Source of the DNA: Cynocephalus volans
Lineage: Eukaryota; Chordata; Mammalia; Dermoptera; Cynocephalidae
Assembly (NCBI RefSeq): GCF_027409185.1
Contig: NC_084474.1
Coordinates: forward strand, 27,557,382 to 27,621,381
Length of the DNA stretch: 64,000 bases
Direction of reading: 5' to 3'
The position numbers were made by a program, and so were the translations under genes. Below, one piece after another: positions 58,280 through 64,000 of this stretch. Each line of letters begins with the position of its first letter. The stretch's first letter is position 1. The notes under the pieces are model-generated. The model was not told the DNA's origin and did not search any database. It saw nothing but the letters and a program-made list of their open reading frames with translations.

Positions 58280-59100
58280 AAATCCAGTATCTGTAAAAAT
58301 TGTAGATTTGACTATAAAACATGCATGCCAATAAACAGAAGCAAAAATCCCAGAACAAACAGACAAAATAAAAAGCAAAGCCAAAAGCAAAACAAGATTA
58401 ACAGGGAAAAATATTTGTAATGTATAACAGACAAAGGGCTAGTCCTCTAATATTTAAAGAACTTCTAGAAGTCAAAAAGTAGAAGATCATCCATGCAATA
58501 GAAAAATGAGAAAAGAGTAGGGTAGTTCATAGAAAGAAAATGAAATACAAATGGGTCTTAAGTTGTATGAAAGACGCTAAACCTTGATGCTAAACCTCAT
58601 GATTTTAAAAATACTAATTAAAAGTACACAGATATTATTCCTCATCTACCAGATTGGCAAAAGTCCAAGTTATAATACACTCTTTTGATAAGGCATTGGA
58701 AAACAGGTACTCTCATACTTAGTTGATCAGAGTTTGGATTTATGCAATCTCTATGGAGGGTAGTTTGACCATACTACAAACATATATGTTTTTAGACCTG
58801 GAGATTCATCTTCTGGGAATTTATCATACTTGCATACATGTAAAATCACATACTCACACAATTTTTTAATTGTAGCATTGTTTATAATAACAAAATATTG
58901 AAAACAATTTAAGTATTTGTTGACAGAGTTTATGGTATATCTATGCAATGGCATACTACATAGCTATTACAGAGAATGATAAAGTGCTTTATGTACTTAA
59001 TTGAAAAGATCTCTAAGGTGTACTTTTAAGTGAAAGACAAGGTGCAGACAGCAGGTAGAGTCTGCTACAATCTGTGTTAAAAAAAGTGGTAAAAAGGATC
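58280..59100 (+). repeat. Old L1 3' region, sense
   Basis: cagacaaagggctagtcctc ... tctaccagattggcaaaagt ... gcaatggcatactacatagc follows ancient L1 ORF2/3' sequence. Confidence 0.65.
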
Positions 59101-59136
59101 AATTATTTATTGATCAATTGATTGATTGATTGATTG

Positions 59137-59195
59137 GCAGCTGGCCAGTATGGGGATCCAAACCCTTGACCTTAAGTGTTACAACACCACATTCT
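59137..59195 (-). mobile_element. tRNA-Ile SINE, 3' half (split by the RDH11 retrocopy)
   Basis: Reads gcagctggccagtatggg then ccaaacccttgacctt, the reverse of the SINE's B-box side. It continues at 61947 after the retrocopy. A GATT simple repeat borders its 3' side at about 59111-59136. Confidence 0.85.
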
Positions 59196-61946
59196 TTTTT
59201 TTTTTTTTTTAATCGAAAAGAATTTTTATTTGTCATTGACATTTTAACATAAATATTCAGTCTACTACACTATTATCAAAAGTTTTCCAATGTTTCCATA
59301 AAATGACCATTTCTAAATATGTAGTTTAATGGTCAAAAGAAGTTCAATAAAAGATTATTAATTTACAAATATGTGAAGACTGTGGTCTTATAACTCTTCC
59401 CCACCAAAGTTAACATATAATTGTCAGTTCAAGAAAATCACAAACTATTAGAATAACATACTCCGAATAAGTGATGGGAACATTACTAATTCCTCAGACT
59501 TCCTTTGGTAGCGTTTCCTTTAATAAAAGTTCTTCAAATAAAATACAGAACTTTGACAAAGACTTTTTGATCTTGTCAAGATAATGAAAGGAAATGCCCT
59601 GAAAGATACTTAAATTTACTATAATTACCAATATCGGTCCTTAAGATAATTTTTCTGAATGAAGAATTGTTTTTTTTGTTTGTTTGAGTTTGGGTTTTTT
59701 TCCTGCCACATTGACTGACTGGTATTGGTTAAGATAGTGTCTCATCAGTCCTGCTAACTTGGGTGCTCACTCTTAATTCTTCTAGAGCTATTTTTTAATG
59801 TCTTTTATTGTTTTTTAAATTCTTAACTGGTTCCTTCATTTCATGCCTTATCTCCCAAGATTCTTCTTTTTGGGGGCTTCTTTCCTGCTTAACCATGTGG
59901 TTCTTAGTGGGTAGTTACCAGCATATACAGAGTCTGCTTCCCTCTGCAGCTCTTATTCATATAAGACTGGATGACACTGGTTTGCTCCAGCTCATATCAT
60001 TTACCAGCTGTTTTGAATTTTGTGAAAATACTCCAAACTACATAACTATACAAGATATGCAAAGGCATACACAATGAAAATGACCAAAAAGCCTTTCCTT
60101 TCTTCTGGTTTTCTAAGAGAAACTAAGGTACAAGAAGGAGGCCTCCATGGTTCTGGGTCAATAACTGAAGCCAAGTGGCCTATCTTCTCATAGTGCTCTT
60201 TTCAATACCCCCTTGCTGGTCTGAGAAACAGTAGGAAAATGATACTTTGAACTTGGTTTTTATTTCTGCCTTCCCCCAATCCCCACATACTTCTCAGAAA
60301 AGGAAGCTCTTCTGTGGTCTAGGAAAGTGGCCTTAGATTATCAGAGATAAGGCCATGCTATAATTCAGATTCAGGAGTGTCCTGAAAGAATACAGATGTT
60401 GATGCCCTGACAGTTAAAGAGGTGAGGAACAAGCCCTGCTCTTGAGCCAAGCCACTGTGACTCATGGAGTTTAGCTGAGGTTGCAGTGTGGCCCTCTTGA
60501 AGTGAAGATTGGTTGGTTGGGAGGAACTACATTGTGAACAAGAGGGTAGAAACTTGTCCAGATTCCCATAAATCAACCCTGCCATAGCTTACATTTTCCT
60601 AGGTAGTAGTAGGTTTCAGCAGGAAAATATGAGCTGTGCAAATCACAGGAGGTTCTTCCTGTGCTATGATATCTCTAGTAACTCCAGTGGTAACAGGAAT
60701 GAAAGGCATTGATAGGAATGTGGCGGTGTACTGGGTTTATCTGGACAAAAGCAGGCAAGGCCGGAAGGTTTCGCTCTCTTTGTGCTCAATGTTTTGGCCA
60801 CCTCGAAGGAGAATCATTTTGGCAAGAAATACTCCGAAGTCTGCTGCAATCTAATTTTGGGTCCAGTTGCTACCAACTGTCAATCCATTGGGAGGCCCAG
60901 CAGGTCACAGCTGACATCCCACAGCCGCCTTGCTATTGTCTCATTACGAGCCTGGGCAGAGACCCATGCCACATGGCAGTCACTGAAATGAGTCCCACTT
61001 AGAAGCTCAAGACCTTCTGTTAAGGCACAGTATAGGCTGGTCTGGGCTCCCTGTTGAGGAGTCTTGATGAAGAAGGAAAAAAGCCGCCATATCCATCTCA
61101 TAAAAGATGAGTGCCGAGTCAATTCAGAGTGGACTGTGCCAGGGTGTACAGAGTACGTTGTAACGCCAGAGCCTTTTAGCCTCCGGGCCAGTTCCTGGGT
61201 GAAGAGAATGTTGGCTAACTTGCTGTGACAATAGGCCAGACCTGCATTGTAGAATTTCTCACTCTGTAGGTTATGGAAGTGGATCCTTCCCAGGAGATGT
61301 GCTAAGGAAGACACGTTTATCACCCTTGATGGGGCTGATTCCTTTAGTTTCTCTAGCAGCAGATGGGTCAGGAGGAAGTGACCCAAGTGGTTGACTCCCA
61401 TGTGCATCTCAAAGCCATCTGCTGTCTTAGAGTAGGGACACATCATCACACCCGCATTGTTGATCAAGATGTGGAGGTGTTTTTCCTCTTCTAAGAAGCC
61501 CTTAGCAAAGGCTCGAATTGACTTAGTATCAGCCAGGTCCAGTTTCCTCACCAACACCTGCTCGTTGCCTGTCACGGTCTGGATCTCTCGGGCCACCAAT
61601 TCCCCCTTTTGCACATCCCGGCAAGCTAAATATACGCGGGCTCCTCTTTGAGCCAGTTCTTTGGCTGTCTCCTTCCCGATGCCTGTGTTAGCTCCAGTGA
61701 CCACAACTACCTTCCCAGGAAGCTGAACAGTTGATGTACAGACCCCACTCGACAGCATTTTCCAGCGGTTCCTGTGAAATCTCCCCAGTTCTCTATCTCT
61801 CCGGTCCCAAGTCCTATACATGGTTCAGTTTTCCCCGATGATGCTTAGGCAGTTACCGCATTGCTTCTCCTGGAGATCAAATATTGGCCTCTGAGAAATG
61901 TTCTCAGGCTGAGCGCACAAGAGAGGAGTGATAGATCTGCAACATC
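59196..61946 (-). mobile_element. Processed RDH11 retrocopy with poly(A) tail and 15-bp target-site duplication
   Basis: L1-type retroposition hallmarks are complete. A T-run at 59195-59210 is the minus-strand poly(A) tail, preceded by a minus-strand AATAAA (59230-59225). Identical 15-bp direct repeats (acaacaccacattct) lie at 59181-59195 and 61947-61961. The copy keeps about 1.7 kb of 3' UTR (59211-60879), the full coding frame, and about 125 nt of 5' leader. It is inserted inside a SINE, whose two halves flank it. At the 5' target copy the minus strand reads TT|AGAATG, consistent with L1 endonuclease cleavage. Confidence 0.93.
60880..61821 (-). CDS. RDH11: Intronless RDH11 retrogene (retinol dehydrogenase 11-like), intact frame with novel N-terminus
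   Basis: 313 codons without intron, frameshift or stop. From about residue 22 ([16 protein letters not shown]) to the end ([16 protein letters not shown]) it is a close copy of RDH11, an NADP-dependent short-chain dehydrogenase of the ER that reduces retinal. SDR motifs are intact: TGANTGIG cofactor loop, NNAGV, the NVSS serine strand, the YCHSK catalytic Tyr/Lys and HPGTV. RDH11 normally begins with a hydrophobic membrane anchor. Here it is replaced by about 21 polar residues ([20 protein letters not shown]), so the product would lack the usual anchor. The chosen ATG has A at -3; translation could instead start at the Met of MLSSG, and a two-codon upstream ORF is present. It lies antisense in the XKR9 intron. 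Expression is unknown. Confidence 0.88.
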   Translation of the reverse strand: MYRTWDRRDRELGRFHRNRWKMLSSGVCTSTVQLPGKVVVVTGANTGIGKETAKELAQRGARVYLACRDVQKGELVAREIQTVTGNEQVLVRKLDLADTKSIRAFAKGFLEEEKHLHILINNAGVMMCPYSKTADGFEMHMGVNHLGHFLLTHLLLEKLKESAPSRVINVSSLAHLLGRIHFHNLQSEKFYNAGLAYCHSKLANILFTQELARRLKGSGVTTYSVHPGTVHSELTRHSSFMRWIWRLFSFFIKTPQQGAQTSLYCALTEGLELLSGTHFSDCHVAWVSAQARNETIARRLWDVSCDLLGLPMD

Positions 61947-61990
61947 ACAACACCACATTCTAACCAGCTCAGCTAACCTGCCATCCCTGT
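61947..61990 (-). mobile_element. tRNA-Ile SINE, 5' half (split by the RDH11 retrocopy)
   Basis: Starts with the duplicated target site and runs through taaccagctcagctaacctg, the reverse complement of the A-box side of the tRNA-Ile head. Together with 59137-59195 it rebuilds one SINE, so this SINE predates the retrocopy. Confidence 0.85.
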
Positions 61991-62159
61991 ACTATATATT
62001 TATGTTTGCTTGTATATGCATAAAGAAACTCTTGAAGGGTAGAAATGAAACTTTTAATGGTGAATCATTGTGGTCATGGTGGAGAGTGAAGGCTGGATAG
62101 TGAGTCATAGGAGTGGGATAGAGTTTTTTTTACTGTATAACTTACTGTATTTTTTTATT

Positions 62160-62244
62160 TTAAAAGATGACCAGTAAGTGGATCTTAACCCTTGACTTGG
62201 GATTGACAGCACCACGCTTTCCCAGGTGAGCCACAGGCTGGCCC
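62160..62244 (-). mobile_element. tRNA-Ile SINE, dimer-derived
   Basis: aagatgaccagtaagtggat ... gacagcaccacgctttccca ... ggtgagccacaggctggcc. Confidence 0.83.
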
Positions 62245-63000
62245 TGTATTTTTTGATTTTTGAATTATGTGAATATTTTGCCTATAGAAACAATTAAGGA
62301 GAAAAAGAAGAGTCCAAATTATGTTGTCTATTGAAAGATGTCAGCTAGATAAACAGACACTTCCCTCTTTTTGTTTATCTGTTTCTTTCTCTTCGTATTT
62401 TTTTAGTCTGGAAAATGGCAAAATACTGAGACAAATAGTGAGAAATTAGCAAAAATTAGAAAAGTTCATAAAAATGGACCAAATTATGCAAAGGTTTGTC
62501 CAGGCTAAGTACTGAAAAACTTGAGATTTGCTGAATTGTGGATTCATTTCTCTAAGTAATAGATAAATTGAGTTTGTGTTGATAAATGAAAGACAAGAAA
62601 TATCAAGATTAATTATTTATTAAGTATGTGTGCCTGTTGCTATTAAGTATGCTGTTACTGCTCAGGGGTTTGTGGAGTACAATGTTTCATTTTCCAGAAT
62701 GTAAATTAGATGACACTTTTGCATTTCTATTTTATGTATGATTTGTGATGAAAACCTCTTTTTGCCAAGGGAGAGTTTTCCTTTGATGGACACTTGAAAG
62801 GCATTTGAATGATTTAAAATGTGAAAGTTATTTTTTGCTTTTAAAAAAATATATGGTTAAAAAAAAGCTCAAATTGTATAAGAGTATACAATAGGAGATG
62901 AGTTTCCCTCCTCTCACAGATCCCTAGGTCCTTCTATAGAGTTTCTTAAATGGGCATTAAATGGTTGAACCCTCTTTATTACCTATATATATATATATAT

Positions 63001-63135
63001 ATTTTTGTCTTTTTCGTGACCGGTACTCAGCCAGTGAGTGCGTCGGCCATTCCTATATAGGGTCCAAACCTGCGGCGGGAGCGTCGCTGCGCTCCCAGCG
63101 CCGCACTCTCCGGAGTGCGCCACGGGGGTAGGCCC
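63001..63135 (-). mobile_element. GC-rich tRNA-Ile SINE, left arm of an inverted pair
   Basis: cgtgaccggtactcagccag ... tcctatatagggtccaaacc ... gcactctccggagtgcgcca, flanked by attacctat at 62978-62986 and 63136-63144; the left flank is separated by a (TA)n tract. Confidence 0.92.
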
Positions 63136-63168
63136 ATTACCTATTTTTCAATTTAAAATTCCGTAGAG

Positions 63169-63314
63169 GGCCGAGGCCCGTGGCGCACTCGGGAGAGTGC
63201 GGCGCTGTGAGCGCGACGACGCTCCCGCCGCAGGTTCGGATCCTATATAGGAATGGCCGGTGCACTCACTGGCTGAGTGCCGGTCACAAAAAGACAAAAA
63301 AAAAAAAAAAAAAA
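63169..63314 (+). mobile_element. GC-rich tRNA-Ile SINE, right arm of an inverted pair
   Basis: ggccgaggcccgtggcgcac ... ggttcggatcctatatagga ... A-tail, flanked by aaaattccgtagag at 63155-63168 and 63315-63328. Among the youngest-looking SINEs here (perfect 14-bp duplication, long A-run). Confidence 0.94.
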
Positions 63315-63399
63315 AAAATTCCGTAGAGAGAGGTCATCTGGTAATGTTCCAATTTCCTAGAGTATAATACTGTGATACTTTAGCATCTGGGCCTTTTAC

Positions 63400-64000
63400 C
63401 TCAATCTCCAGATATTTGGGGATTTTTAAAATATGTTATTGTTGATTTCTTAATTTCGTTATGAGAACACACTTTGTTGATTACCGTCTTTTTACATTTA
63501 TTAAGACTTGTTTTTATGGCCCACCATATAATCTAACTTGGTGAATATTCGTGTGCATTTTAAAAGAATTTGTAATTTTCAGTTGTTGAGTGTAGTTTTC
63601 TATAAATGTCCATTAGATCAATTAGGCTGCTAGTGTTATTCAAATCTTTGGTATCCTTACTGATTTCTTAAATGTGAAATGTGTACTTTTTCTTTTACTT
63701 ACTGAGAGACAGAGTTAAAATCCTTGATTAAGATTGTAGATTTGTTGTCTTTTACCTTTACCTTTGACAATTTTTGCTTCATATATCTTAAAACTCCATT
63801 ATTAGATTTAGGAATGTTATGTCTTCCTGATGAATTAATTATTATATTATTATGACATGATCATTTTTGTCTTTGGTAGTATTCTTTGATTTGAAATCTG
63901 TTTTGTCTGAGATATTGATATAGACATATCAACTTTTTGGTCATTTCCTTTCAAACTATCTGTGTCTTCATGTTTAAAGACAGTCCCTTGCAAATCACAT
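63400..64000 (-). repeat. L1 ORF2 fragment, antisense, running off the window
   Basis: tccattagatcaattaggct ... gattgtagatttgttgtctt ... attattatattattatgaca is antisense L1 ORF2 in decayed form. Confidence 0.65.

Overview
The window is mammalian nuclear DNA, most likely from a colugo (Dermoptera, e.g. Galeopterus). The support for this is about twenty SINEs derived from tRNA-Ile(GAT) that match the published colugo CYN family as I remember it, together with old eutherian repeats (MIR, L2, MER2/Tigger, MaLR LTRs, L1M). The host genes correspond to the LACTB2-XKR9 neighbourhood, which is 8q13.3 in human. The species call is an inference from repeats and I could not run a database search.

Layout. 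Positions 1-11,281 lie downstream of LACTB2 and are filled with repeats: two related solo LTRs, a MaLR element with internal sequence, SINEs and L1/L2 relics. LACTB2 occupies 11,282-41,286 on the minus strand. All seven coding exons are present with GT-AG introns; they sum to 867 nt (288 codons plus stop), with every metal-ligand residue in place. Its introns hold an inverted SINE cluster (18.4-19.1 kb), two adjacent LTRs (21.1-22.0 kb), MER2 and Tigger-type MITEs, and a 28-copy, 33-bp minisatellite (37.57-38.49 kb). A GC-rich CpG island (about 40.9-41.7 kb) surrounds the LACTB2 start and probably also serves XKR9 in the opposite direction.

From about 41.7 kb to the right end the DNA is the 5' part of XKR9 on the plus strand. 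Only its first coding exon (45,977 to about 46,247) is inside the window; the rest is intron. That intron has been hit by three notable insertions: (i) a class I (gammaretrovirus-like) provirus at 48,300-54,148, with two LTRs, a 5-bp target duplication, a tRNA-Phe type primer site, decayed gag and pol, and no recognisable env; (ii) a 2-kb L1-related composite with a 77-bp VNTR (56,001-58,018) inserted into an older L1; (iii) a processed retrocopy of RDH11 (59,196-61,946, minus strand) inserted into a SINE. The RDH11 copy has an intact 313-codon frame whose N-terminus is replaced by sequence joined at what looks like the parent's exon 2 boundary.

The two host genes share a promoter region but no obvious pathway: LACTB2 is a mitochondrial endoribonuclease and XKR9 is an XK-family membrane protein (caspase-activated lipid scramblase family). 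The most unusual items are the RDH11 retrogene with its new N-terminus, the minisatellite open in one frame on both strands, the inverted SINE pairs, and the VNTR composite. I saw no CRISPR array, bacterial-type operon or other defence system.
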